A stretch of 64,000 nt of DNA from Acinetobacter geminorum. GTDB taxonomy: Bacteria; Pseudomonadota; Gammaproteobacteria; Pseudomonadales; Moraxellaceae. Below, piece after piece: positions 54,436-62,852 of the stretch (positions are counted from its first letter, which is position 1; every line of letters starts with the position of its first letter). The notes under the pieces were generated by a model that saw only the letters and a program-made list of their open reading frames with translations, was not told where the DNA came from and did not search any database. The position numbers and the translations under genes were made by a program. The stretch covers positions 1-64,000 of the forward strand of contig NZ_JABELE010000018.1 of assembly GCF_013009345.1 (NCBI RefSeq), written 5' to 3'.

Positions 54436-54891
54436 ATGCGTACAGACAATAAACTTTCCCGAATACTTCATGTGCTTTTACACATGGCGAGGCAAAATCG
54501 CAGTTTTACTTCTGAAGAAATTGCCAAAATGTTATCAACTAATCCTGTAGTTATTCGTCGTACCATGACTGGGTTAAAACAGGCTAACTTTGTACAATCA
54601 GAGAAAGGGCCTGGCGGTGGTTGGCACTTAATAGGAGATATAGAAAAAATTACGCTTCTTGATATTTATAAGGCTGTTGGTGAACCTACAATTTTTGCAA
54701 TCGGCAATGAAAGAAAAAATCCGGAATGTGCTGTAGAACAAGTCGTCAATGCAGCTCTAGATACAAGTATTCAAGCTGCACAGGCGATTTTGATTCAACG
54801 TTTAAAAGAAACTACCCTAGCCGATCTTGCAAGATCATTTGATCAAATTTGTATTGAAAAAGGATGGGATTTAAAACACTCACATGAGTAA
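54436..54891 (+). CDS. Rrf2-family transcriptional regulator
   Basis: 151 aa from the ATG at 54436 (MRTDNKLSRILHVLLHMARQ). A frame from 54361 would add a hydrophobic 25-residue lead that runs through operator 2, so I reject it. HTH: FTSEEIAKMLSTNPVVIRRT. The wing has FVQSEKGPGGGWHL. The three-cysteine Fe-S cluster motif of IscR/NsrR is absent and only single Cys (PECAVEQ, ICIEKGW) remain, as in YwnA-like thiol sensors. It probably represses the adjacent reductase. Confidence 0.88.
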   Translation: MRTDNKLSRILHVLLHMARQNRSFTSEEIAKMLSTNPVVIRRTMTGLKQANFVQSEKGPGGGWHLIGDIEKITLLDIYKAVGEPTIFAIGNERKNPECAVEQVVNAALDTSIQAAQAILIQRLKETTLADLARSFDQICIEKGWDLKHSHE

Positions 54892-54952
54892 ATTTTTCCT
54901 CACGGCTTTTAACCAACAACTAAAGAACTCAAAACCGGATGGAATTATCAAA

Positions 54953-54979
54953 TTTTATCCGGCATTTAACCGGATAAAA
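54953..54979. terminator. terminator between rrf2 and pqiC with a competing upstream arm
   Basis: Perfect 10-bp arms TTTTATCCGG (54953-54962) and CCGGATAAAA (54970-54979). A third copy, AAAACCGGAT at 54931-54940, can pair with the first arm instead, giving two alternative hairpins. Confidence 0.7.
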
Positions 54980-54996
54980 CGTGTATAGATTTAATA

Positions 54997-55193
54997 TTAA
55001 GAACAGACACCATTGCTAATAACCGATTTTTTGTTTGAATCTAGCGCCACAATTGAAGAAGAAACCGTATTAATGATTTGAGTCATTGCTTCACTTGAAG
55101 CATTCACAATACCTTCCATCTTTTTAGCTTTCTGATCAATCGGCTGCTTAAAAGCAATTCGACAATTGAGCTGAGATCCTGCATTCGTGATGA
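54997..55193 (-). repeat. 3' end of pqiC (direct repeat B, the intact copy)
   Basis: Pairs with 53202-53398 (197 bases, 5 mismatches). The 1.6 kb between the two copies carries the oxidoreductase-rrf2 module. Confidence 0.9.
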
Positions 55194-55707
55194 CTTTTGC
55201 ATTATTTGACTCTAATTGAGTGGGCGGTATTTGACGCTTCACTACCCAAGACACTGCAATATTAATATAGCTTTTATCTACAATATCAAAATGAGAAAAG
55301 TCTGTAGAAACTCGATATAAAGGCTGATTGTTTCCAGCTAGCCCACTGCTATAACTGTCAATTGCCCCTAATTTTTGCTGTAAACCCGCCGACAAGGTAT
55401 CGCGTAATTGCGTACCCATGGTCGATGTCCAGCGTTCATTGTTTAACACCGTAGACTTACCACTACTGTCTTGGAGTACCAAAGGCGCACGGTCCAATCG
55501 GTCTGGAATCCCGACAGGTAATACCTCAATCACCTGCACAGTTGATTTTGTAGCCGCAGTAATTTTAGGGGACATCGTATAATAATTTGGCGTTGGCGAA
55601 CTCGAACATGCCGTCATGGCAACAGCCGTTAAAAACAGGCCGCTCCCAAGCAGCCAGTTGGCTGCTTTAGGATGTTGAAAAGATAGAGTGTTTTTATTTT
55701 TCATCAT
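54997..55707 (-). CDS. pqiC: intermembrane transport lipoprotein PqiC (ABC-type transport auxiliary)
   Basis: 236 aa from ATG ATG at 55707/55704, overlapping the pqiB stop (ATGATGAAAAATAA). The signal peptide ends LTAVAMTACSSS (lipobox). The mature DUF330/PqiC domain has PTPNYYTMSP, VQVIEVLPVGIPDRLDRAPLV and the C-terminal cysteine pair region. PqiC anchors the PqiB tunnel at the outer membrane. Last gene of the pqi operon. Confidence 0.9.
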   Translation of the reverse strand: MMKNKNTLSFQHPKAANWLLGSGLFLTAVAMTACSSSPTPNYYTMSPKITAATKSTVQVIEVLPVGIPDRLDRAPLVLQDSSGKSTVLNNERWTSTMGTQLRDTLSAGLQQKLGAIDSYSSGLAGNNQPLYRVSTDFSHFDIVDKSYINIAVSWVVKRQIPPTQLESNNAKVITNAGSQLNCRIAFKQPIDQKAKKMEGIVNASSEAMTQIINTVSSSIVALDSNKKSVISNGVCS

Positions 55708-57361
55708 CGGTCTCTGGTGTCTTACCACGAATAATTGATTCAGGATGTTGCTCAATATAGTCTGCCATTAACTGTAATGAAGCAGCCGCACGTGTCATTT
55801 GCTGTAATGCTTTGCGTACGTCTTGTTGTAACGGCGCATCGCTCGACAAAATAGACTCTGACGATCTTACAGTTTTACGAACATCGTCCAAGGTTGCTTG
55901 TAAACCAGGGGCAACTTTTCCATCTAACTGTTTAACCAGTTTGTCGGTAGACTCAATGGCTGTGTTCATATTGTTGAGCGTTTTACGTACATCTTGCCCA
56001 ATCTCAACTAACGGGAATTTAGTTAACTTGTCAGCAATCTGAGAAACTTGTGCTTGTAAGCCACTCAATTCAGTTGGTGTAGTTGGAATCACTACACGGT
56101 CATCACTCAAAATTTGTAATGTGGCTGGCTTAGCTTTAGGGAACTTATCTAGGGCAATATAGTTTTGGCCCGTGAGAAGGTTGCCTGTTCTCATTTGAGC
56201 ACGCCATCCATGTTCAACAAAATCTTTGAAAATATTGCTGTTTGGATTGAGTGCCTGTCCATTCTCAACGCGTGACGGATAAATAACCGCCTCAACACGC
56301 ATACGAATCTGCTTATAGTTGTTATAAAACTCTGCATTAATCGATTTAACATTACCAATTTCAATGCCCATGAAATCAATTGGTGCGCCAACAGACAGTC
56401 CACGTAATGAATGATCAAAGTACATGATCACACCACGAGGTTGCCCATCCGGTTCTTTTAATGCCTCAGTTTTCGAATCCCACAGATTAAAGCGACTATG
56501 ATTTGCCGCTGTGGTAGCACGCGAACTTTCAGGAATTCCAAAAGCAATACCGCCCGCGACAATACTTGCCAGCGATTGAGTATCTAAACTAAATCCTGAG
56601 GCATTCAAGCTCACATCAATGCCACTCGCCTGCCAAAACCGTGCGTCGGTGGTGACAAACTTATCATATGGTGCACGGATAAAAGTTTGTAGCTCTACAG
56701 TTTTACCATCGTTAGACAATTTATATGCTGTAATTTGGCCCACATTAATTCGACGATAATAAATTGGAGAACCGACATCTAAAGACCCCAAGTCATCTGC
56801 ATTTAAGAAAAATTCTTTGCCCGGTACATCAGCAGTAATCACTGGCGGTACCTCTAAGCCAGTAAATTCGAGCTTTTTCTCTTCCGACTTACCACCATCC
56901 ACTTCAATATATGAACCTGACAATAATGTGTCTATTCCTGAAACCCCACTCGTCCCAATACGTGGTCGCACAACCCAAAACCGTGAATCTTTTGCGGCAA
57001 AGTTACTGGCATCTTTACGCAAATCAATTCTGGCAATCACGTGTGAACGGTCTTCTGAAAGATCAATCTGCCGTACTACGCCAATATCGACCTGTTTATA
57101 ACGGACCGTTGTTTTACCCGCGACCAATCCCTCAGCCGTCCTAAAAGATACGTCAATGGTCGGGCCGTGAGACAAGAGCGCTTTTATCGCTAATGAAAGC
57201 GCGATTAAAAGAGCAACCAATGGAATGAGCCAAATTAAAAGAGGCTTCCACCGACTTTTCTTTTCTTGGGGTTCTGGCAAATCATTCACGCTATCCAGTT
57301 CAACATCTGGATCACGACGATCTGAGTTACCAGGGGTTATTTCATTTTCAGACATACTCAT
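55694..57361 (-). CDS. pqiB: PqiB-type MCE protein (intermembrane lipid transport)
   Basis: 555 aa from ATG AGT at 57361 (MSMSENEITPGN), 7 bases after the pqiA2 stop. A longer frame to 57394 runs into pqiA2. One N-terminal membrane helix (about 40-60), then three MCE/MlaD repeats (starting near ISFRTAEGLVAGKTTVRYKQ, LGSLDVGSPIYYRRINVGQI and LSVGAPIDFMGIEIGNVKS) and a long C-terminal helix forming the needle (VRKTLNNMNTAIESTDKLVK). It spans the periplasm for lipid trafficking. Confidence 0.92.
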   Translation of the reverse strand: MSMSENEITPGNSDRRDPDVELDSVNDLPEPQEKKSRWKPLLIWLIPLVALLIALSLAIKALLSHGPTIDVSFRTAEGLVAGKTTVRYKQVDIGVVRQIDLSEDRSHVIARIDLRKDASNFAAKDSRFWVVRPRIGTSGVSGIDTLLSGSYIEVDGGKSEEKKLEFTGLEVPPVITADVPGKEFFLNADDLGSLDVGSPIYYRRINVGQITAYKLSNDGKTVELQTFIRAPYDKFVTTDARFWQASGIDVSLNASGFSLDTQSLASIVAGGIAFGIPESSRATTAANHSRFNLWDSKTEALKEPDGQPRGVIMYFDHSLRGLSVGAPIDFMGIEIGNVKSINAEFYNNYKQIRMRVEAVIYPSRVENGQALNPNSNIFKDFVEHGWRAQMRTGNLLTGQNYIALDKFPKAKPATLQILSDDRVVIPTTPTELSGLQAQVSQIADKLTKFPLVEIGQDVRKTLNNMNTAIESTDKLVKQLDGKVAPGLQATLDDVRKTVRSSESILSSDAPLQQDVRKALQQMTRAAASLQLMADYIEQHPESIIRGKTPETDDEK

Positions 57362-57368
57362 TGTTCTT

Positions 57369-58178
57369 TTATTGACTGGGATTAATGGAATCATTATTCA
57401 ACGGCGGGTGTTCAGCCTGAATAATCTTGGTTTTGTTTGAGGCAAAAGTAGAAGGTTTATTTGTATTTTGAGATGCGTAGAAGTTATCCCAAATAAGTCG
57501 TGGGTCAAAACTTAAAGATGCAAACATGGTTAACACGACAACCGCACCAAAAGCGATCGAACCCGGCCCTGCTAAAATCGTAGCAAGTGATTGAATCTGA
57601 ATGAGCGCTGTTAAAAGTGCCACCACAAATACGTCAATCATTGACCAACGGCCGATAAACTCGACAACTCGATATAATTTAACGCATTGCTCAGGTAAAA
57701 ACTTCCATGCTGACGATTGTTGAAGATATACCGCCACCAATAAAAAATACAAAATCAGTAGCTTTAGCATGGGAATAAAAATACTGGCCATAAAAATGAC
57801 CACTGAAACCAGATAGTCTCCACTTTGCCAAAAGTAAATGACCCCACTCATGATGGTATCTTGCTGGCTACCCAACAGTGAGTCAGTCACCGTCATTGGA
57901 AGTACATTGGCGGGAATATAGAGAATGGTCGCAGCCACCACTAAGGCAAAAGTTCGATTTAAACTCGCTGGTTTACGTGAATGCAGCACGCTATTACAAC
58001 GAATACAACGTAACACCTGATGGCTTTGGTTGAGTCGTCTCTTTTCATTTTGAGCAGAATTTACAACCCCACAGCAATGACACACAATTAATGAGAGATC
58101 TTTGGCTCTTGGATATTGCTTAAGCATTGACCCTTGCTGCGAGATTTGTGTTTGGGTCACATTTTTTATCGTTTTCAT
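57369..58178 (-). CDS. PqiA-family protein, C-terminal-half homologue
   Basis: 269 aa. A zinc-ribbon-like region (IVCHCCGVVNSAQ near residue 32, then LRCIRCNSVLHSR) is followed by four membrane helices with LNRTFALVVAATILYIPANVLPM. E. coli PqiA is one protein with two such domains. Here the two halves are separate genes overlapping by 4 bases (58175-58178). It probably forms the inner-membrane part of the Pqi system with its twin. Confidence 0.88.
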   Translation of the reverse strand: MKTIKNVTQTQISQQGSMLKQYPRAKDLSLIVCHCCGVVNSAQNEKRRLNQSHQVLRCIRCNSVLHSRKPASLNRTFALVVAATILYIPANVLPMTVTDSLLGSQQDTIMSGVIYFWQSGDYLVSVVIFMASIFIPMLKLLILYFLLVAVYLQQSSAWKFLPEQCVKLYRVVEFIGRWSMIDVFVVALLTALIQIQSLATILAGPGSIAFGAVVVLTMFASLSFDPRLIWDNFYASQNTNKPSTFASNKTKIIQAEHPPLNNDSINPSQ

Positions 58179-58783
58179 GGCAGTGACCTATCAATTTCGT
58201 TCCATATATCACTCACCTTTATGGAAGTAATATAGACCAACAATACACTTAAAATCGCAAATGCCCATAACGCAATCTCGGGAATCACCAACACCATTCC
58301 CATTAACTTCACAAGCGTGACCAAGATTCCAATTAAGAAGACCTCAACCATTCCCCACACTCTCATAAAATAAAGTGTACGTAAGGCAAATACTAAAAAT
58401 GTGGGTCTTTTCTTCAATACGCTTACTGTGCCCAACACATAGGAGAGTAATAAAAGATAGGAAAGTGGCACAATAAAAGTGGTGATTAAAATAAGAATGC
58501 CAACAAAAGCCCGATCATAATGAAACATTACCCAGACCGCACCAAGTAAAGTGGTTTCAGAGATGTTGCCCTGCAATTCAATTTTTACAATAGGAAAGCT
58601 ATTGGCAATAACAAATACGATCAACGCCGTTAAGATTAAAGCCAACAGTGTCGAAAAAGGTTTGGTGTGCCGATAGAGTTCAGCACCGCAGCATAAGCAA
58701 TAAGCTCTTTTTCCATAAGCAAGCGGGGTTCTACGATAGACAGTATCGCATTCCTCACAACCTGCTAATTCTTTAAGCTTCAT
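58175..58783 (-). CDS. pqiA: PqiA-family protein, N-terminal-half homologue
   Basis: 202 aa. Zinc ribbon CEECDTVYRRTPLAYGKRAY followed by CLCCGAELYRH (two Cys pairs), then four transmembrane helices with VIANSFPIVKIELQGNIS. First gene of the pqi operon. The upstream 120 bases carry its promoter, and just beyond lies the truncated LysR gene. The 4-base overlap with the second half suggests coupled synthesis in equal amounts. Confidence 0.88.
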   Translation of the reverse strand: MKLKELAGCEECDTVYRRTPLAYGKRAYCLCCGAELYRHTKPFSTLLALILTALIVFVIANSFPIVKIELQGNISETTLLGAVWVMFHYDRAFVGILILITTFIVPLSYLLLLSYVLGTVSVLKKRPTFLVFALRTLYFMRVWGMVEVFLIGILVTLVKLMGMVLVIPEIALWAFAILSVLLVYITSIKVSDIWNEIDRSLP

Positions 58784-58904
58784 AGTTATACTCTAAGGTT
58801 TATCATTTTACTGTGTCACACAAAGCTCTTTTTATTACTAAGATAAATTAAAATATAAATCAATCGAAAAACTATCCAAGTCATCATAAATTTTGAGATG
58901 AAAA

Positions 58905-59292
58905 TTACCGTAGGTGCTGTTCAATATATTGTTGAAACTGCTGAATAATATGTACAGATTGTGTGGTGGAATTGAAATAGAGACCAAAATTTAAAGGCTT
59001 AAGTTCCGGCAATACATCGCTTTCTATGCGATGAATGTCTGAAGGAATCTGAAAACATGATCTCAAGCTTATACCAATACCCGCCCTTACAGCAGGCCAT
59101 AACGCTTGAACAGAATTACACTCATAAGCAATATGCCAAGCCTGCCCAACCTGTTCCAATGCCTCAATAGCCATTTGCCTTAGCATACACGGTTGCTGCA
59201 ATACCACGAGTGGAATGGAAACTTTATTTTCAATGATTTGCTGAATATGAGTATGAGCGCAAAACAACCAATTTGTCTCAATACTTTTGAGT
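58905..59292 (-). pseudogene. LysR-type regulator, C-terminal fragment cut by the IS
   Basis: The frame is open from the IS edge at 59292 to a stop at 58905 (about 128 codons). It encodes the second half of a LysR substrate-binding domain: KSIETNWLFCAHTHIQQ, then QQPCMLRQMAIEALEQVG and VQALWPAVRAGIGISLR. The DNA-binding N-terminus and first subdomain are absent on the far side of the IS, so they were lost, not just separated. A TTG at 59267 could start a 120-aa piece, but that would have no DNA-binding domain. Confidence 0.88.
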
Positions 59293-60331
59293 GGCTTTGT
59301 TGCACAAAGATTTAAAAACTAGGATTTCCCCTATCTACTCAAATTTAAGTGACAACTCGGGTGTGAGGTCTGCCTAAATCGATAAATCTATTTAATACTG
59401 CCACTCGTGCATGAATCTCATTGACTTGGCTTTGAAAGTTTCTCGCACTGAGTTTATCGCCTAATAACTTGATGCAATGCATCTTGGTTTCGACCAAACT
59501 TCGCCGATGATAGCCTGACCATTTTTTCCATAGTGTCCTGCCGAAACGTTTAACTGTTCGTAGTAATTCATTTCGCTCTAGCGAACTGGTCTTTGTATCT
59601 TTCCAAGGCTTCGCATTTTTTCTAGGAGGAATCACTGCATGTGCTTGTCGATCTGCAATGACCTGACGGCATTGTTTTGTATCATAAGCTCCATCTGTAT
59701 AGACTGAATCAATTTGTTCATTCAACGGAATTTGATCTAGTAAATCCACAAGGACTTGCGAATCACTCACGTTATTGGTTGTAAGCTGAACTGCTCGTAT
59801 TTGTAGGGTTTTAGAATCTATCCCAATATGTAGTTTACGCCATTGGCGACGGTATTCAGGTTGATGTTTCTTACGTTTCCATTCACCTTCACCTAAAAAC
59901 TTCAAGCCCGTGGAATCGACGTGTAGATGCAGTCCATTGCAACTCTTTTCATAGCTAATTTGAATATCAATATGCTTTTGTCTTCTACAAAGCGTACTGT
60001 AATCTGGTGCTGCCCAATTTAATCCGCAAAGGTTAATCAGACTTTGAACAAAACCTGTGACCATGCGTAAAGACAATCGAAATAGGGATTTGATCATCAG
60101 ACAGCACTGGATGGCAGTATCAGAATAGGTTTGATTTCGACCATGCTTGCCTTGTGATTGTGCATACCACTGGGTCTTTGGATCGAACCAAATGGCAATA
60201 TTCCCACGATTAATGAGAGCTCGGTTATATGCGGACCAATTGGTTGTGCGGTAGATTTTGTGTGTAGGCTTCTTCATTTGAAAATTATATTGCTGAAGAA
60301 GCCCTTAAGAATAGCTTTGTGCAACAAAGCC
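59293..60331 (-). mobile_element. IS5-family (IS903-group-like) insertion sequence, 1039 bp
   Basis: Perfect 17-bp terminal inverted repeats GGCTTTGTTGCACAAAG (59293-59309) and its complement (60315-60331). One transposase gene. Length and transposase resemble IS17-like elements of Acinetobacter, by memory only. The 9 flanking bases are CTTTTGAGT on the left and TTACCTATC on the right, so there is no target-site duplication. Confidence 0.92.
59345..60277 (-). CDS. IS5-family DDE transposase
   Basis: 310 aa. Acidic triad: D121 in HLHVDSTGLKF, D195 in VYTDGAYDTK and E263 in the Y-(2)-R-(3)-E-(6)-K signature (YHRRSLVETKMHCIK). N-terminal IS5-type dimerisation domain (FDPKTQWYAQSQGKHGR). Complete and apparently intact, so the element may still be mobile. 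It is transcribed toward the LysR fragment and the pqi operon. Confidence 0.95.
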   Translation of the reverse strand: MKKPTHKIYRTTNWSAYNRALINRGNIAIWFDPKTQWYAQSQGKHGRNQTYSDTAIQCCLMIKSLFRLSLRMVTGFVQSLINLCGLNWAAPDYSTLCRRQKHIDIQISYEKSCNGLHLHVDSTGLKFLGEGEWKRKKHQPEYRRQWRKLHIGIDSKTLQIRAVQLTTNNVSDSQVLVDLLDQIPLNEQIDSVYTDGAYDTKQCRQVIADRQAHAVIPPRKNAKPWKDTKTSSLERNELLRTVKRFGRTLWKKWSGYHRRSLVETKMHCIKLLGDKLSARNFQSQVNEIHARVAVLNRFIDLGRPHTRVVT

Positions 60332-60354
60332 TTACCTATCTATTAATTCTCAAT

Positions 60355-61119
60355 CTAGCTTTTACAAATAGTCACTCCACCATCAGCGAGTAAAGCACTT
60401 CCTGTAATAAAGCTTGCATCATCACTCACTAAAAAGAGCGCTGCTTTCGCAATTTCATCAGGCTCAGCTAAACGTTTCATCGCATGTATGCTTCTTACAA
60501 ACTCTAGAACTTCTGGAGAAGGTGCCGCTTCTTGGCCCATTGAAGTATTTGTTCCACCGGGTAAAAGTGCATTTACTCGAATGCCTGAAGTTGCATATTC
60601 TGCCGCCATCACTTTGGTTAAACCAATGAGTCCTGCTTTACTTGCAGCATAGGCCGCCATTTGAGGGAACCCTATATGATGACCAACAAAAGAGGATGTA
60701 AACACTATTGAGCCATAGCCTTGCTTTAACATCACTTTAAGCTGCTCTCTAGCCGACTGAAACGCACTGGTTAAATTGCTCTGAATAACATGATTCCAAT
60801 TTTCATCGGTTGTGACGTGAGTAAGCTGGTATTCTCCCAACATACCAGCATTATTAAATGCAATATCTAACCTTCCATAATATTGCGTAGCCATATCAAT
60901 CGCTTTTTGCATGATTGTAGGGTCATTAAGATCCCCTGCAATAAAGTGCGCAACGACGCCATCTTGATTCAAACTATCGCAAAGTTCTTTTAAAACACGC
61001 TCACGGCGTGCAACCAGAATAACTTTCGCGCCTTCCGCTACAAATAGCGATGCGGCACTTAAACCTATACCTGAACTTGCACCCGTAATAATAGCCACTT
61101 TGTCTTTTAATCTGCTCAT
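60355..61119 (-). CDS. SDR-family oxidoreductase
   Basis: 254 aa classical short-chain dehydrogenase. Cofactor motif VAIITGASSGIGLSAASLFV, then NNAGMLGE, the active-site Ser in IVFTSSFVG and YxxxK in MAAYAASKAGL. The Arg after the first beta strand (VARRERVL) suggests NADP. C-terminus DGGVTI. Close to 3-oxoacyl-ACP-reductase/glucose-dehydrogenase-like enzymes, substrate unknown. The right end of the IS lies only 23 bases after its stop. Confidence 0.9.
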   Translation of the reverse strand: MSRLKDKVAIITGASSGIGLSAASLFVAEGAKVILVARRERVLKELCDSLNQDGVVAHFIAGDLNDPTIMQKAIDMATQYYGRLDIAFNNAGMLGEYQLTHVTTDENWNHVIQSNLTSAFQSAREQLKVMLKQGYGSIVFTSSFVGHHIGFPQMAAYAASKAGLIGLTKVMAAEYATSGIRVNALLPGGTNTSMGQEAAPSPEVLEFVRSIHAMKRLAEPDEIAKAALFLVSDDASFITGSALLADGGVTICKS

Positions 61120-61240
61120 ACTCTCAATTCCATCTTCATTAAATTGATGGATATATTTTGAGTAACCCGAAGAAAATAGACTCTCTGATTCTTGCTATTT
61201 TGAAAAAATTAACTCTATAAAACAGCCAACTAAAACAATT

Positions 61241-62308
61241 TTAGTTCCGTGCCAGTTCTGCTTCTTTCTCTAATAATGCACGTTTACGCTCAACGCCCCA
61301 ACGATAACCAGAAATAAAACCATCATTTCGAACGACACGATGACATGGAATAGCAACAGCTAACATATTTGCTGCACACGCCCCTGCAACGGCCCGAACG
61401 GCTTTAGGTGAACCTATTTTTTGGGCTATATCGGAATAACTGGCTGTCTGCCCCGCAGGAATTTCTTTTAAGGCCTGCCATACTCTTTGTTGAAATGCAG
61501 TCCCTTGAATATCTAGAGGTAAATCTAATCCGATTTGTGGCGCTTCAATAAACCCGACAATATGCGCAATCAGTTGCTCAAACTCATCATCACACCCGAT
61601 CAAATCGGCTTCCGGAAATTTATCTTGTAAATCATTTAAAAGCTTTTCAGGGTCATCGCCTAGCAAAATTGCACAAATTCCTTTCTGGCTTTGAGCAACT
61701 AAAATATCTCCTAAAGAACAAGCTCCTATGGCGAAAAAGATACGCACACCCTTACCGCCAGATTTCCATTCTTTCGCTGTCATACCTAATAGCGAACTTG
61801 AATTTTCATAGAACTGACTATTTGAATTAAAACCTGCATTAAATATTGCATCAGTCACACTGATATTTTCATCTAGGTTTTCTCTTAGCTTTTTACTTTT
61901 ATGCGCATCAGCATAGCCTTTGGGTGTCAGGCCAGTAATTTGCTTAAAAACTCGGTGAAAATGATATGCGCTCATTCCTACATGCTCTGCCACAACTGAT
62001 AGAGACAAGTTTTCTTCATGTAGTTCGATGTATCTACACGCTTTCTCGATTTTCTCTACAAGCTTTGGATCATGTGCATTTGAGAGTCTGTTTTGTATTT
62101 TTTGGCTTGCTCGATAACCATTTTTCTCGGCTTGCACGGCATTCTCAAAGAAAACTACATTTTCTTTTTTAGGCAGTCTTTTTGTACTTGATGGCAGACA
62201 GTACATACCTGAGGATTTCACGCCATAAACAAAATATGCATCAGCTTCCGCATTTCGATCAACAATTGCTTGCCATCTATCTTCGTCTGTTATCCACTGA
62301 TTTTTCAT
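61241..62308 (-). CDS. ada: Ada-type methylated-DNA-cysteine methyltransferase/AraC regulator with degenerate zinc site
   Basis: 355 aa from the ATG at 62308 (GAGG 8 bases upstream; a GTG three codons earlier is less well placed). The N-terminal Ada domain keeps the acceptor-type Cys in SGMYCLPSS, but the other three zinc ligands are lost: CRPSC is CLPSS, and the later CKRC is SQKI (GYRASQKIQ). The AraC HTH is intact (LSVVAEHVGMSAYHFHRVFK), and the C-terminal Ogt domain has active-site PCHRVVRNDG. Repair of O6-methylguanine should remain; methylphosphotriester sensing is doubtful. Confidence 0.88.
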   Translation of the reverse strand: MKNQWITDEDRWQAIVDRNAEADAYFVYGVKSSGMYCLPSSTKRLPKKENVVFFENAVQAEKNGYRASQKIQNRLSNAHDPKLVEKIEKACRYIELHEENLSLSVVAEHVGMSAYHFHRVFKQITGLTPKGYADAHKSKKLRENLDENISVTDAIFNAGFNSNSQFYENSSSLLGMTAKEWKSGGKGVRIFFAIGACSLGDILVAQSQKGICAILLGDDPEKLLNDLQDKFPEADLIGCDDEFEQLIAHIVGFIEAPQIGLDLPLDIQGTAFQQRVWQALKEIPAGQTASYSDIAQKIGSPKAVRAVAGACAANMLAVAIPCHRVVRNDGFISGYRWGVERKRALLEKEAELARN

Positions 62309-62386
62309 TTTGCTCACCTCAATTGCAATTTAATATTTAATGACTTATTTTCGCAACTTTGTTGATAAGCAAAACTCTTGGTATTG

Positions 62387-62806
62387 CTATTTTAATCTTT
62401 TCAACGCAAAAACATTCCAATGCAACTTTACTCCGAGCACACCCAATAAAATTAAACTTGCACCTAAAATTTGAGTACTAGTCAGCACATGATCAAAGAA
62501 TAAATAATCAATTACGATGGTCGATATAGGATAAATAAAAGATAAAATCGCAATGTTATTTAAAGGTATTTTCTTAATTGCCGAATACATTAAATAATAA
62601 AGAAATGCCGTATGTAGAACCCCTAACCCCATTACAAAGAACCATTGTTGGCCTATCGGTGGGTTTACAAAAACCGATATAAACGGGGTCATGGCAATGG
62701 CCCCACTTAAAGTCTGTATAAGCACAATTAATAACGGTGGTGTGTTAGTTAATTTTTTAGTCATTAGAACAGATATCGAATACAGACTAGTAGCAATAAG
62801 AACCAA
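62387..62806 (-). pseudogene. EamA/DMT transporter, C-terminal half only
   Basis: 139 codons from a TTG, or about 11 more codons upstream without a start. Five hydrophobic helices and the EamA end pattern (FLYYLMYSAIKKIPLNNIAI, then SFIYPISTIVIDYLFFDH). Full DMT permeases are about 290 aa with two EamA domains. The first domain is missing, and the TetR gene ends only 46 bases upstream. Likely a deletion remnant. Confidence 0.78.
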
Positions 62807-62852
62807 GCCTAAACCTGCTAACTCATTATAGTGATTCTTTAGTTAAATAAAT

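Noticed and set aside
59284..60340. Target-site duplication around the IS
   Set aside because: Flanks CTTTTGAGT and TTACCTATC do not match at any reasonable shift.
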